From assembly GCF_030848495.1 (NCBI RefSeq), contig NZ_JAVDDT010000008.1, positions 1 to 64,000 of the forward strand: a stretch of 64,000 nt of DNA, in the 5' to 3' direction. The position numbers were made by a program, and so were the translations under genes. Below, piece by piece: positions 28,274-37,864 of the stretch; position 1 is the first letter of the stretch, and every line of letters begins with the position of its first letter. The DNA is from Natronospira bacteriovora. Lineage in GTDB: Bacteria > Pseudomonadota > Gammaproteobacteria > Natronospirales > Natronospiraceae. The notes beneath the pieces are model-generated. The model was not told the origin of the DNA. It saw only the letters and a program-made list of their open reading frames with translations, and made no database searches.

Positions 28274-28894
28274 TTATCCATTATCGCCCTGACCGGCAGC
28301 GGGCACTTCGGGCGCCGCCGCCAGACCACCACTGAGAATCAGGCTCATGGCCTCGTCGACGCTCATGTCGCAGTCCACCAGGCGATCCGACGGATAGAAC
28401 AGCAGCTCGCCGCCCGGCTGGAAGGGGGCCGGGAAATACACCGCCACCAGTGCCCGCCCGGCCACCCCGCAGGCCACCGGCTGACGCTCGGCCACCAGGC
28501 CGAGACGACCGCCCGCCGCCGGATCGTCGGACTCCGGCACGAACACCACGGCGGAAAAGCCGGTGGGCCGCTCCCCGGAAAAACGACGGGCCACATCCCG
28601 CACGGTGAGATACAGGCGCCCGATCAGGGGAATGCGGCCAATACGCCGCGATAAGCAGCGCCCCACCGGCGGCCCGATCCAGCTGCGCGCCAGCACCCCC
28701 GTCAACAGAACCAGCAGCACCCCCGCAATAAGACCCATGCCCGGTAGATACCACCCCGCCGGCAACCACACAGCCAGCCACTGCCCCAGCAGATGCTCGG
28801 CCCAGAACAGGAGCCCCAGCATCAGATAGAGAAGGAATACCGCTGGCAAGAGCGTGGCCAGGCCAAGAAAGAACAGTTTCGTCAGACGCTTCAT
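28274..28894 (-). CDS. DUF502 family membrane protein
   Basis: The 206-residue protein has two N-terminal hydrophobic helices (about 6-30 and 48-72) followed by a soluble domain. The segment IPLIGRLYLTVRDVARRF near 90-107 and the FVPESDDP stretch are typical of DUF502 proteins. The start at 28894 is preferred because GGGG lies about six bases upstream; ATGs at 28900 and 28909 and a longer frame are alternatives. The family has no established biochemical function that I know of. Confidence 0.85.
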   Translation of the reverse strand: MKRLTKLFFLGLATLLPAVFLLYLMLGLLFWAEHLLGQWLAVWLPAGWYLPGMGLIAGVLLVLLTGVLARSWIGPPVGRCLSRRIGRIPLIGRLYLTVRDVARRFSGERPTGFSAVVFVPESDDPAAGGRLGLVAERQPVACGVAGRALVAVYFPAPFQPGGELLFYPSDRLVDCDMSVDEAMSLILSGGLAAAPEVPAAGQGDNG

Positions 28895-29057
28895 CACCAT
28901 CCCCAACATGGACGTCCCGGAATGGCCCCAGCTTACGCTACCGAGATAAGGAAAGGGTCGCGACACCATCCAGGCCGCGATGGGTAGGACCGCCGACACA
29001 ACAAGTAAGGTTCTTCGCGGAAAAGCGGGGAGGAAATTCGGGCGTGGTGGCCAAATC

Positions 29058-29159
29058 GGGTCTTGGTGGCCCTGCCCAGAACACGCCGTGAATACATCCC
29101 TGTAGGCTCGAGGGAAACATCCCTGTTTCCCACGGTTCTGGTCAGGGCCACCAAGACCC
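29058..29159. repeat. 25-bp inverted repeat (24/25) around CATCCCTGT direct repeats
   Basis: The arms 29058-29082 and 29135-29159 are reverse complements with one mismatch. The 52-base loop holds two ACATCCCTGT words. It lies inside the tRNA-tail array and could form a long hairpin or mark a small mobile palindrome. Confidence 0.85.
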
Positions 29160-29365
29160 TTTCCAGAGCGGTGATTCGGCGGGTTGGCCGGCGCGCCAGG
29201 GACGGGTACCCCGCATGGTCCATCTCACGGTCGCAACACGACCCATGCCGTCAACGGCTGAACCGCCGACACAATAATGAGGGGTTCGATTCCAATAAAG
29301 CTGGCACCGAAAGGAGCCTGGCGGCAACGATCAACAAACGAGGAAAAATGGTGGCCAGGGATGGG

Positions 29366-29432
29366 CGAACTGAGACCGAAATGCCGGTGGCATTTCGCAG
29401 CTCAGTTCGCGGCCGCACAGGGAAGTGCGGCC
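29366..29432. repeat. Two adjacent strong hairpins
   Basis: The first hairpin pairs CGAACTGAG (29366-29374) with CTCAGTTCG (29401-29409), with an inner GAAATGCC/GGCATTTC stem. The second pairs GGCCGCAC (29411-29418) with GTGCGGCC (29425-29432). They directly follow the near-copy of the tRNA tail. Confidence 0.8.
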
Positions 29433-29595
29433 TGGCCTGGGCGCCAGGGACGGGTTCCGGCAGGACGGCTCTCACGGTCGCAACACGATCCACGCCGCGA
29501 ACGGCTGAACCGCCGACACAATAGAAAATGGGTTCGATTCCTCTGACGCAGCAACAATGGCCAGTGGAAGCAACGATAACCGGATGGGGAGAAAA

Positions 29596-29671
29596 TGGTG
29601 GCCAGGGACGGAATCGAACCGCCGACACGGGGATTTTCAATCCCCTGCTCTACCGACTGAGCTACCTGGCC
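29596..29671 (-). tRNA. tRNA-Phe(GAA)
   Basis: The 76-base minus-strand gene folds as a standard cloverleaf: the acceptor stem is GGCCAGG/CCTGGCC, the D arm has GCTC/GAGC, the anticodon stem GGGGA/TCCCC holds loop TTGAAAA with anticodon GAA, and the T arm contains GGTTCGATTCC. CCA is encoded at 29596-29598. A T-rich stretch follows the 3' end. Confidence 0.97.
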
Positions 29672-29731
29672 GCCGGATGGTCTGACTGTTCCCGCCGGAG
29701 GATGCGGAACCGCATTGACGGGAAGACGCGT

Positions 29732-29760
29732 ATTAAACCGGTCCGGGCGGCTTGCGTCAA
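29732..29760 (-). promoter_or_regulatory. Promoter of tRNA-Phe
   Basis: On the minus strand TTGACG (29755-29760) and TTTAAT (29732-29737) are separated by exactly 17 bases. A GC-rich discriminator follows the -10, as is typical of stringently controlled stable-RNA promoters. The tRNA begins about 60 bases downstream. Confidence 0.75.
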
Positions 29761-29827
29761 GGGATGGGGCGGAAATGGCGGCGAAAACACGGGGTTTTTC
29801 CCGCTCACGGCGGCTATTCTAGTAGCC

Positions 29828-31537
29828 ATGAAACGCCAGCCCCCCACACTCGGCCTGCTGCTCGCCCTGCTGCTCAGTCTGCCGGCCGACGCCAACCCCC
29901 TGGTCGAAGCCTTCGAGCGTCTGGAGGCCTGGGGCTTCTCGGGTGCCGTGGCCGCCGGTACCGGAACGGAGGCAGGTCTGCTGCGCGGTTTTGGACAGGC
30001 GGATCGGTCCGCAGACCTTGCCTTCACCGCGGACACCGCCTTCCCCTGGCTGTCCGTCAGCAAGCCACTGACTGCCGCGCTGGCCCTGCGCCTGGAAGCC
30101 GACGGCATCATTCGCCTGGATGCGCCCCTGCAGCGCTTGCTGGACGATGTGCCCGGCAATAAGCACGACATTCAGATCAGACATCTGCTCAGCCATCAAT
30201 CAGGTTTGGCCGCCCAGCTTGCCCATCCGGGCTTCGACGGCCCGCCGGAGTTCGAGCCAATCGACCGGGACACGCTCATTGACCGCGCCCTGCGCAGCCG
30301 CCCGCTGCATGAACCCGGCCAGGGCTTTGTCTATTCCAACCTGGGTTTCAATCTGGCCGCCGCCCTGCTCTCGGTCGCGGCGGAAACGGCCTTCGAGACG
30401 CTGATGCGCGAAGAACTCTTGATCCCGGCCGACCTGCGGGGCGCTTCGGTTGGCGGGCTCGCACCGGATGAAGCGGTGGGCTATGACGGTGGCCTGCGCT
30501 GGGGCCGTTTCTCGGAACGGGCCTGGCCCCGGGGCATACCGGGCTGGAACCTGATGGGGGCCGGGGCGCTCATGGGGAACATGCGCGACATGGCCGGGAT
30601 CGTCCCCCTGCTGCGCGGGGCGGCACCCATGGATGAGGGCCTCGCCCGGCGCTGGCGAGAACCTCAGCTCCGGCTCAGCCCGGAAGAGGCCTATGGCCTG
30701 GGTCTTGCGGTCAGCCGCGACGAACGCGGGCGGCGCATCGGCCACGATGGTGGCTTTGGCCCCTTTTCCACGGAACTGGCCTGGTGGCCCGGCGACGATG
30801 AATGGTTGCTGCTGGCCAGCAACAGTGAACATTTTCGGGCCTGGGAGCTGCGCCAGACCGTGGTCAGCCTCCTGGCCAGGGACAGGCCGATTCCCGCAGC
30901 CCCCGGTGAAGCCCTGCCCACGGTACTTCAGGCCTTGCCGTCAGGGCCCGTTCGGATTTCCCACCCGGAGGGAGGCCATTGGCAGATCTCGCGCATCGAT
31001 CAACGGCTGGAGATCGTCGCCAGCGGGCTGGCGGCCAGCCTGCCTTTGCTGGGCCAGGACGCCGAAGCGGCCTCGGTGCATGGTCGGTCCGTGATGGACC
31101 GGGTGCGCGGGCTGCTGGGTGACAGCCGCCACCGACCCTCCCCGGCCGACCACCGGGAGGCCGCCGTCATGGTGCGCTTGCGGGAACAGGCAGGTGCACG
31201 TATGACGGATGGCATCGAGGGCATGGAACTGCTGGGCGTGCGCCCGCGCCTGACGGGTGAGGACGGCTGGCTGGCGGATGTGCAACTGCATTCGGCCGCT
31301 CAGACCACCAGTGTCCGGATCCGCCTGGACGCCAACGGCCAGTGGCGCTCGCTGGACTGGTCACCCGCCGACCCGGGCCTGCGGGCGATTCTGCGTCACG
31401 CCGGCGACGGACACCTCAAGGGCCTGCGGATGGGCGTACTGAAGGAAACTGCCGTGCTGCAGGTGGACGAAAACGGCCGGCTTCACCACGGACAAGCCTG
31501 GACAATGCCCCTGCTGAGGCCGCCGGCCGCTCTTTGA
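29828..31537 (+). CDS. Exported serine hydrolase of the beta-lactamase / class C fold
   Basis: The 569-residue protein has a signal peptide (hydrophobic 9-18, probable cleavage after DAN near 23). The three active-site motifs of the penicillin-binding/class C family are present: SVSK with Ser76 and Lys79, YSN at 168-170 and HDG at 305-307. The C-terminal 230 residues form a separate domain seen in some stand-alone hydrolases. Substrates cannot be told from sequence; a peptidase or esterase is as likely as a beta-lactamase. The ATG at 29828 is the only in-frame start after the tRNA-Phe gene. Confidence 0.88.
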   Translation: MKRQPPTLGLLLALLLSLPADANPLVEAFERLEAWGFSGAVAAGTGTEAGLLRGFGQADRSADLAFTADTAFPWLSVSKPLTAALALRLEADGIIRLDAPLQRLLDDVPGNKHDIQIRHLLSHQSGLAAQLAHPGFDGPPEFEPIDRDTLIDRALRSRPLHEPGQGFVYSNLGFNLAAALLSVAAETAFETLMREELLIPADLRGASVGGLAPDEAVGYDGGLRWGRFSERAWPRGIPGWNLMGAGALMGNMRDMAGIVPLLRGAAPMDEGLARRWREPQLRLSPEEAYGLGLAVSRDERGRRIGHDGGFGPFSTELAWWPGDDEWLLLASNSEHFRAWELRQTVVSLLARDRPIPAAPGEALPTVLQALPSGPVRISHPEGGHWQISRIDQRLEIVASGLAASLPLLGQDAEAASVHGRSVMDRVRGLLGDSRHRPSPADHREAAVMVRLREQAGARMTDGIEGMELLGVRPRLTGEDGWLADVQLHSAAQTTSVRIRLDANGQWRSLDWSPADPGLRAILRHAGDGHLKGLRMGVLKETAVLQVDENGRLHHGQAWTMPLLRPPAAL

Positions 31538-31601
31538 TCTTTAGCCACTGACGTTCTAATCTGGTTGCCCGACCATTAGCGCCTGGCGCCTGGAGGTTGA
31601 G

Positions 31602-32876
31602 ATGGGTATCACCCGCGAAACCGGGCAGGCCGCTGTCACGTCTTCCGCGGCCCTGATGGCGCGCTACCGCGCGGTTCGGAAGCAGAGCGAGGCCCTGGCG
31701 GCTCCTCTCAGCGCGGAGGACATGACCGTCCAGACCATGCCGGACGTGAGCCCCACCAAATGGCATCTGGCCCATACCACCTGGTTCTTCGAACGCTTCC
31801 TGCTGCAGGAACAGCTGCCCGGCTACCGCGTCTTTCACCCCGGCTTCGACTACCTGTTCAACTCCTACTATTTCACCCTCGGACAGATGTATCAGCGCCC
31901 GGATCGGGGGCTGATCAGCCGGCCCGGCGTCGAGGAGATCATGGCCTGGCGCCGGCATGTGGACACGGCCATGGAGGCACTGATCGAACAGGGGGGCGAG
32001 GACGAGAAGCTGGGCCCGCTGATCCTGCTGGGCACCCATCACGAACAGCAGCATCAGGAACTGATCCTCACCGACATCAAGCATGTGCTGTCGGCCAATC
32101 CCTTGCGACCGGCCTACCATGAACGCACGCCCGGTCGCGCCGCCATGCCGGGGCCCATCGAATTCATTGCGGGTTCAGAAGGCATTCATGAGCTCGGCTT
32201 CGATGGCGGCGGCTTCGCCTTCGACAATGAAGGCCCGCGCCACCGAACCCTGCTCCAGCCCCATGCCATTGCCAACCGCCTGATCACAAATGCCGAGTAC
32301 CGGGATTTCATTCGCGATGGCGGCTACCGGGATCCGGCCCTGTGGCTGTCGGATGGCTGGGCCACCGTCCAGCAGGCGGGCTGGGATCGCCCCTTCTACT
32401 GGGACGAGGAGCTGGAAAGCGAATTCACGCTCGCCGGCCAGCGTGCCCTCGACCCCTATGCTCCCGTCAGTCACGTGAGCTTCTACGAGGCCGATGCCTT
32501 TGCCCGCTGGGCCGGGCACCGCCTGCCCACGGAAGCGGAATGGGAAGTCACCGCCCGGGAACAGCCCACGGAGGGACACTTCGTCGATAGCGGTTTCTAT
32601 CATCCCGGTGGCACCGGGCAGCAACAGCGCCGCTTCTATCAGCTGTTTGGCGATGTGTGGGAGTGGACCGCCAGTCCCTATGCCCCCTACCCCGGCTTCA
32701 GGGCAGCCGCGGGGGCCGTGGGGGAATACAACGGCAAGTTCATGTGCAACCAGATGGTGCTGCGCGGTGGCTCCTGCGTCACCCCCGCCGATCATATCCG
32801 CGTCACCTATCGAAACTTCTTCTATCCGCCCAGCCGATGGCAGTTCACGGGTATTCGGCTGGCGAAGGATTTATAA
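31602..32876 (+). CDS. egtB: Ergothioneine biosynthesis protein EgtB (iron-dependent sulfoxide synthase)
   Basis: The 424-residue enzyme joins hercynine to a thiol donor (gamma-glutamylcysteine or cysteine) to form the sulfoxide intermediate of ergothioneine. An N-terminal DinB-like domain provides the iron ligands: His55 in KWHLAH and the HX3HXE motif His147/His151. A C-terminal FGE-sulfatase domain follows, with WEWTASPYAPYP and the closing RGGSCVTP and NFFYPPSRW. A perfect GGAGGT ribosome site precedes the ATG. It forms a two-gene operon with egtD, 18 bases downstream. No egtA, egtC or egtE is nearby. Confidence 0.95.
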   Translation: MGITRETGQAAVTSSAALMARYRAVRKQSEALAAPLSAEDMTVQTMPDVSPTKWHLAHTTWFFERFLLQEQLPGYRVFHPGFDYLFNSYYFTLGQMYQRPDRGLISRPGVEEIMAWRRHVDTAMEALIEQGGEDEKLGPLILLGTHHEQQHQELILTDIKHVLSANPLRPAYHERTPGRAAMPGPIEFIAGSEGIHELGFDGGGFAFDNEGPRHRTLLQPHAIANRLITNAEYRDFIRDGGYRDPALWLSDGWATVQQAGWDRPFYWDEELESEFTLAGQRALDPYAPVSHVSFYEADAFARWAGHRLPTEAEWEVTAREQPTEGHFVDSGFYHPGGTGQQQRRFYQLFGDVWEWTASPYAPYPGFRAAAGAVGEYNGKFMCNQMVLRGGSCVTPADHIRVTYRNFFYPPSRWQFTGIRLAKDL

Positions 32877-32894
32877 CAACAAGGATCAATAAGG

Positions 32895-33857
32895 ATGTCA
32901 GTCAGCGACGAACAGGAGCTGCAGGATCAGCAGCCGACGAAGAAGGACTTCATGGCCGACGTAAAGGACGGCCTGTCGGCGAAGCAGAAGTGGATCTCTT
33001 CCATGTACTTCTACGACGCGGAAGGCTCCATGCTGTTCGATCGCATCTGTGAGCTGACCGAGTACTACCCCACGCGCACCGAGCTGCAGATCCTCAATGA
33101 ACACATGGACGATATCGCGGCGGTCACCGGGCCGCAGGCCATGGTCATCGAACCGGGCAGTGGCTCCAGCCTGAAAACCCGACGGCTGCTGGCCGCCCTC
33201 AGGGAACCGGCCGCCTATGTGCCAGTGGAAATCTCCAGGGAGCATTTGCTGGATGCTGTCCAGGGCCTGCGGCAGGACTTTCCCGCTCTCCCCATCTTGC
33301 CCGTCTGCGCTGACTTCACCAGCGAATTCGATATTCCCGAGCCGGAAACAGCGGAGAAACGACGTGTGGTCTACTTCCCCGGCTCCACCATCGGCAATTT
33401 TGATCCGGCAGATGCAGTCGACCTGTTAAAGATCATGAAAAAGAAAGTGGGACGCGAGGGTGGCCTGATCATTGGCGTGGATCTGCGCAAGGATCGGGTG
33501 ACCCTGGAGAAGGCCTACAACGATCGGGACGGGATCACTGCCCTGTTCAACCTCAATCTGCTGCACCGCATCAACCGGGAACTGGGCGGGAACTTCGATG
33601 TGAGCAACTTCAGTCACCGGGCCGAGTGGAACGACGAGGAGAGCCGCATCGAAATGCACCTGGTGAGCGAGATCGAACAGGATGTCACCATCGGCGGAGA
33701 CACTTTTCACTTCGACAAGGGCGAATACATCCTCAGCGAATGCAGCTACAAGTTCACCTTCCGTGCCTTCGAAGAACTGGCCGGCAAGGCGGGATGGACG
33801 GTCAAGCAGGTATGGACGGATAACCGGGAGTGGTTCTCGGTGCAGTATCTTGAATGA
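32895..33857 (+). CDS. egtD: L-histidine N(alpha)-methyltransferase EgtD
   Basis: The 320-residue enzyme trimethylates histidine to hercynine using SAM, the first step of ergothioneine synthesis. It has the family motif EYYPTRTE (56-63) and the SAM loop IEPGSGSS (85-92), plus FPGSTIGNF near 160. Length matches the mycobacterial enzyme. AAGG lies directly before the ATG. It is probably co-transcribed with egtB. Ergothioneine protects against oxidative stress; nothing here shows how the operon is regulated. Confidence 0.95.
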   Translation: MSVSDEQELQDQQPTKKDFMADVKDGLSAKQKWISSMYFYDAEGSMLFDRICELTEYYPTRTELQILNEHMDDIAAVTGPQAMVIEPGSGSSLKTRRLLAALREPAAYVPVEISREHLLDAVQGLRQDFPALPILPVCADFTSEFDIPEPETAEKRRVVYFPGSTIGNFDPADAVDLLKIMKKKVGREGGLIIGVDLRKDRVTLEKAYNDRDGITALFNLNLLHRINRELGGNFDVSNFSHRAEWNDEESRIEMHLVSEIEQDVTIGGDTFHFDKGEYILSECSYKFTFRAFEELAGKAGWTVKQVWTDNREWFSVQYLE

Positions 33858-33867
33858 GGCGAAAAGA

Positions 33868-34509
33868 TTAGCCGCGAGATGGACGCGAAATGGACGCTAG
33901 ATGTTGGGCCGTGCGTGAAGTGGTGCCGTGCTGCTTCGGAGGGGCCGTGCTTGGGGATGGCGGTGGGTTGGCTATAGGCAGCGTGGGAGCGGATTTATCC
34001 GCGATGACAATCCCTGATCTTGCATGCCACCCTCTATGGCCTCGCTGTAGGCGCGGATTTATCCGCGCAATGGCCGGAATCCGACGTCCCGCCATTCATT
34101 GAGGTGCATCACGGATTGCAACGATCCCTTTAGAGAATCAAACGGCGAATTCAAGCCATTGCGCGGATGAATCCGCGCCTACAGGGGGCGTCGGTTTAGT
34201 GGCGTGCCAACCGATAAATTGTCATCGCGGATAAATCCGCTCCCACGCTGCCTATAGCCAACCCACTGCCAACATCCGGCACGGCCCTTCCGAAGCCGCA
34301 CGTCATCACCCATGGCACGGCCCACATCTGCGTCCATCCGTGTTCATCTGTGGCCAATATTCTTTTGTCTTTTATCTTGTGTCCATTTCGTGTTCATTTC
34401 GTGATCCAGCTTCCCTGCCATCCGCAGGCAGGGCCCCTCCGAATCAGCACGGCACCACTTCACGCACGGCCCCAATCCAGCGTCCATTTAGCGTGCATTT
34501 CGCGGCTAA
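33868..34509. repeat. 642-bp repeat block with 35-bp terminal inverted repeats (31/35)
   Basis: The ends at 33868-33902 and 34475-34509 are inverted copies with four mismatches, containing TTAGCCGCGA and the GCGTCCATTT word. Inside are REP-like units near 33985, 34047, 34160 and 34225, inverted CATCTGTGGCC words near 34340 and a second GTGTCCATTTCGTG copy near 34380. There is no plausible gene or transposase. The block fills the spacer between the convergent egtD and uvrA. Confidence 0.8.
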
Positions 34510-34522
34510 ATGTTTTCGCCTT

Positions 34523-37378
34523 TCACCCCTTGGCATCAGCCGCCTGGCGTTGGGTCTGTTCCAGGATGTCGGCGAGGAAGCGGCCGGTGTGGGAGGTGGG
34601 GTGTCGGGCCACGTCTTCCGGGGTACCGGTGCAGACGACGCTACCGCCGCCACTGCCGCCTTCGGGGCCCATGTCGATGATCCAGTCGGCGGTCTTGATC
34701 ACGTCCAGGTTGTGCTCGATCACCAGCACGGTGTTGCCGTTCTCGCGCAGACGGCGCAGCACACCCAGCAGCTGGTTGATGTCGTGGAAATGCAGGCCGG
34801 TGGTGGGCTCGTCGAGAATGTAGAGGGTCTTGCCGGTGTCGCGCTTGGACAGTTCCCGGGCGAGCTTCACGCGCTGGGCCTCGCCGCCGGAGAGGGTGGT
34901 GGCGTTCTGGCCCAGACGCACATAGCTCAGGCCCACGTCCATGAGGGTCTGCAGCTTGCGTTTGAGGACCGGCACGGCATCGAAGAAGTCCAGGGCATCC
35001 TCGATGGTGAGATCCAGCACTTCGGAGATGGTCAGGCCCTTGTAACGGATATCCAGGGTCTCGCGGTTGTAGCGGGCACCATGACAGACATCGCAGGGTA
35101 CGTAGACATCCGGCAGGAAGTGCATCTCCACCTTGATCACACCGTCGCCCTGGCAGGCCTCGCAGCGGCCACCCTTGACGTTGAAGCTGAAACGGCCGGG
35201 CTTGTAACCGCGTGAACGGGATTCCTGGGTACCGGCAAACAGCTCGCGAATGGGTGTGAACAGGCCCGTGTAGGTGGCCGGGTTGGAACGCGGCGTACGG
35301 CCGATGGGGCTCTGGTCGATATCGATGACCTTGTCGATGTGTTCCAGGCCATCCACCGCCTCACAGGGGGCCGGTGTGGTGGTGGCGCGATTGATCTCCC
35401 GCGCCAGGTACTTGTAGAGGGTCTCGTTGATCAGGGTGGACTTGCCGGAGCCGGACACGCCGGTGACGCAGGTCATCACGCCCAGGGGCAGTGTCACGTC
35501 CACGTTGCGCAGATTATTGCCGCGGGCGCCGCGCACCACCAGTTCCCGGCCCTTTTCCACCGGCTTGCGCTTTTCCGGTACATCGATGCGGCGGCGGCCG
35601 GAGAGATACTGGCCGGTGAGGGAGGCGCTGTTGCCTTCCACGTCCGCCGGCTTGCCCTGGGCCACGACCTGGCCGCCGTGCACACCCGCGCCGGGGCCCA
35701 TGTCCAGGACATGATCGGCGCTGCGGATGGCGTCTTCATCATGCTCCACCACGATCACGGTATTGCCCAGGTCGCGCAGGCGGAACAGGGTGTTGAGCAG
35801 GCGGCGGTTATCCCGCTGATGCAGGCCGATGGAGGGTTCATCCAGGATGTACATCACCCCCACCAGGCCGGAACCGATCTGGCTGGCCAGGCGAATGCGC
35901 TGGGCCTCGCCGCCGGACAGGGTTTCGGCGCTGCGTTCCAGGGTGAGGTACTCCAGGCCCACATCCACCAGGAAGCCAAGGCGTTCGATGATCTCCTTGA
36001 GGATCTTCTCGGCGATCTTGCCGCGCTTGCCGGGCAGATTCATGCCGCGGAAGAAGGCATTGGCTTCGGCCACCGACAGGCGAGAGATCTCCGGCAGGGT
36101 GCGTTCGGCCACGAAGACATGGCGGGCCGAGCGATTCAGGCGGCTGCCGTTGCAGTCGGGGCAGGAACGGCTGCTGACATAGCGCGCCAGTTCCTCACGC
36201 ACCATGCTCGACTCGGTCTCACGGTATCGCCGCTGCATGTTCGGCAGCACGCCCTCGAAGGGATGATGCCGGGTGACGGTGCCACCGGAGGCGCTGGGGT
36301 ACTCGAATCCGATCTCTTCCTCGCCACTGCCCCAGAGCAGCGCGTCCCGGGTGGCCTCGGGCAGCTCGTTGAAGGGTGTGTCCGGGTCGAAGCCGTAATG
36401 GGCGGCCAGGGTCTTGATCAGGCGCCAGTAGTAGGGGTTGCGGCGATCCCAGCCGCGCACGGCACCACCGGCCAGGCTGAGCTCCGGGTCGCGCACCACG
36501 CGCTCCGGGTCAAAGAACTGGTTCACGCCCAGGCCGTCACAGCTGGGGCAGGCCCCATTGGGGTTGTTGAAGGAGAACAGGCGCGGCTCCAGCTCGGAGA
36601 GGCTGTATCCGCATTCCGGGCAGGCGAACTTCTCGGAGAACACCAGCGCTTCCCGCTCGGGCTCGTCCATGAAGGCCACCCGGGCGCTGCCCTCGGCCAG
36701 GCGCAGGGCCGTCTCGAAGGATTCCGACAGGCGCAGGGCCAGGTCATCGCGCACCTTGAAGCGATCCACCACCACTTCGATGGTGTGCTTCTTGCGCAGG
36801 TCCAGCTTGGGCGGGTCGTCCAGCTCCCAGACTTCGCCGTTGATACGGGCACGGATGAAGCCCTGGGCGCGCAGCTCCTGGATGAGCTGCACGTGCTCGC
36901 CCTTGCGATTGTCCACCACCGGCGCCAGCAGCATGCACTTGGTCCCCTCGGGCAGGGCCAGCACCTGATCCACCATCTGACTGATGGTCTGGGCATCCAG
37001 GGTGATGTCGTGATCGGGACAGCGGGGCTGGCCGGCGCGGGCGTAGAGCAGGCGCAGGTAATCGTAGATCTCGGTCACCGTGCCCACGGTGGAACGGGGG
37101 TTGTGGGAGGTGGACTTCTGCTCGATGGAAATGGCCGGCGACAGACCCTCGATGTCGTCAATGTCCGGCTTTTCCATCATGGACAGGAACTGGCGCGCGT
37201 AGGTGGACAGGGATTCCACATAGCGTCGCTGACCCTCGGCATAGATGGTATCGAAGGCGAGCGAGGACTTGCCGGAACCGGACAGGCCGGTGATCACGAT
37301 CAGCTGATCGCGCGGCAGCTCGACATCAATGTTCTGGAGATTGTGGGTGCGGGCACCCTGCACTCGAATGGACGCCAT
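34523..37378 (-). CDS. uvrA: UvrABC excinuclease subunit A
   Basis: The 951-residue ATPase recognises DNA damage in nucleotide excision repair and loads UvrB. It has two ABC modules: Walker [10 protein letters not shown] at 31-39 and a second GVSGSGKST near 650, each with an LSGGEAQR signature. Zinc-binding cysteine sets are visible near 256 (CPEC) and near 740 (CEAC). Length is close to E. coli UvrA (940). A 13-base palindrome AACAGGACCTGTT lies just upstream of the ATG at 37384-37396. No standard LexA box is visible. Confidence 0.98.
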   Translation of the reverse strand: MASIRVQGARTHNLQNIDVELPRDQLIVITGLSGSGKSSLAFDTIYAEGQRRYVESLSTYARQFLSMMEKPDIDDIEGLSPAISIEQKSTSHNPRSTVGTVTEIYDYLRLLYARAGQPRCPDHDITLDAQTISQMVDQVLALPEGTKCMLLAPVVDNRKGEHVQLIQELRAQGFIRARINGEVWELDDPPKLDLRKKHTIEVVVDRFKVRDDLALRLSESFETALRLAEGSARVAFMDEPEREALVFSEKFACPECGYSLSELEPRLFSFNNPNGACPSCDGLGVNQFFDPERVVRDPELSLAGGAVRGWDRRNPYYWRLIKTLAAHYGFDPDTPFNELPEATRDALLWGSGEEEIGFEYPSASGGTVTRHHPFEGVLPNMQRRYRETESSMVREELARYVSSRSCPDCNGSRLNRSARHVFVAERTLPEISRLSVAEANAFFRGMNLPGKRGKIAEKILKEIIERLGFLVDVGLEYLTLERSAETLSGGEAQRIRLASQIGSGLVGVMYILDEPSIGLHQRDNRRLLNTLFRLRDLGNTVIVVEHDEDAIRSADHVLDMGPGAGVHGGQVVAQGKPADVEGNSASLTGQYLSGRRRIDVPEKRKPVEKGRELVVRGARGNNLRNVDVTLPLGVMTCVTGVSGSGKSTLINETLYKYLAREINRATTTPAPCEAVDGLEHIDKVIDIDQSPIGRTPRSNPATYTGLFTPIRELFAGTQESRSRGYKPGRFSFNVKGGRCEACQGDGVIKVEMHFLPDVYVPCDVCHGARYNRETLDIRYKGLTISEVLDLTIEDALDFFDAVPVLKRKLQTLMDVGLSYVRLGQNATTLSGGEAQRVKLARELSKRDTGKTLYILDEPTTGLHFHDINQLLGVLRRLRENGNTVLVIEHNLDVIKTADWIIDMGPEGGSGGGSVVCTGTPEDVARHPTSHTGRFLADILEQTQRQAADAKG

Positions 37379-37383
37379 GGGGC

Positions 37384-37396
37384 AACAGGACCTGTT
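37384..37396. promoter_or_regulatory. Palindrome upstream of uvrA
   Basis: AACAGG-A-CCTGTT is a perfect 6+6 palindrome starting six bases from the uvrA start codon. It could be an operator, but it does not fit the CTG-N10-CAG LexA consensus and covers the place where a ribosome site should be. Confidence 0.25.
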
Positions 37397-37665
37397 TGCG
37401 CGGATGAACAGGCCATTTTAACGCCCTTGGCTGGCTCGAGGCCAGCTGAATACCAGGGGCCGGTCTTGTGCCCCTGTAGGCGCGGTCTGCTTCCTGAGGA
37501 ATCGCTGCCGAGGTTGGGCCGGAGGGTGTTTCGACTTCGCTTAGCGCCGGACCCTTCGGCTCGGCGCTTGGGGGGCGTCCCGGCCCATTACCTTCTAACA
37601 CCTGCCCACCATTGACTGAACCTATCCATCCGATGGCAGGAAACAGGCGCCACCCCCACAAGGTA

Positions 37666-37777
37666 GGTTTGGGTATTGCATGCGCTGATCAGGGCTGTGA
37701 GCGACAAGGATGTCGCGGCCAGAGCCTCCAAGGATGGACTCACGGCGTCCCTGAGCAGCGCATGCAACACCCAAACC
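37666..37777. repeat. 29-bp inverted repeat (27/29) enclosing GACAAGGATGTCG
   Basis: The arms 37666-37694 and 37749-37777 (GGTTTGGGTATTGCATGCGC and its inverse) have two mismatches. The 54-base interior has small palindromes, including CGACAAGGATGTCG. It lies in the 37379-37864 spacer between the uvrA start and the gamma-glutamyltransferase stop. The rest of that spacer shows GC-rich imperfect stems near 37504-37565 but no gene. Confidence 0.8.
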
Positions 37778-37864
37778 GGAATGCTCCCTCAGCGCCAAGC
37801 CGAAAGGTCCAACGGCCAATCGAAGTCCAAGAAGACAGCGAATCTTTCGTCCGAGCCCATTCGC

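Larger units (their letters stand above)
28989..29628. repeat. Array of partial tRNA-Phe tail-like segments
   Basis: The 11-base word ACCGCCGACAC, which in the tRNA gene at 29618-29628 covers part of the T arm and variable region, recurs at 28989, 29262 and 29509. Two longer near-identical stretches start at 29194 and 29442 (CGCCAGGGACGGGT..) and each runs about 80 bases into that word. The last 18 bases of the tRNA with CCA also have a near-copy at 29346-29363. No integrase gene is present. The region has no plausible gene. Confidence 0.75.

Noticed and set aside
29828-31537. Calling the serine hydrolase a beta-lactamase resistance gene
   Set aside because: The SxxK, YxN and HxG motifs are shared by many peptidases and esterases of the fold, and nothing in the context points to resistance.
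37386-37414. LexA box upstream of uvrA
   Set aside because: The candidate CTG and CAG half-sites are 14 bases apart rather than 10, and the spacer is GC-rich.
35339-37615. 758-codon frame antisense to uvrA
   Set aside because: UvrA is complete on the other strand; the antisense protein is His/Gln/Gly-rich shadow coding.
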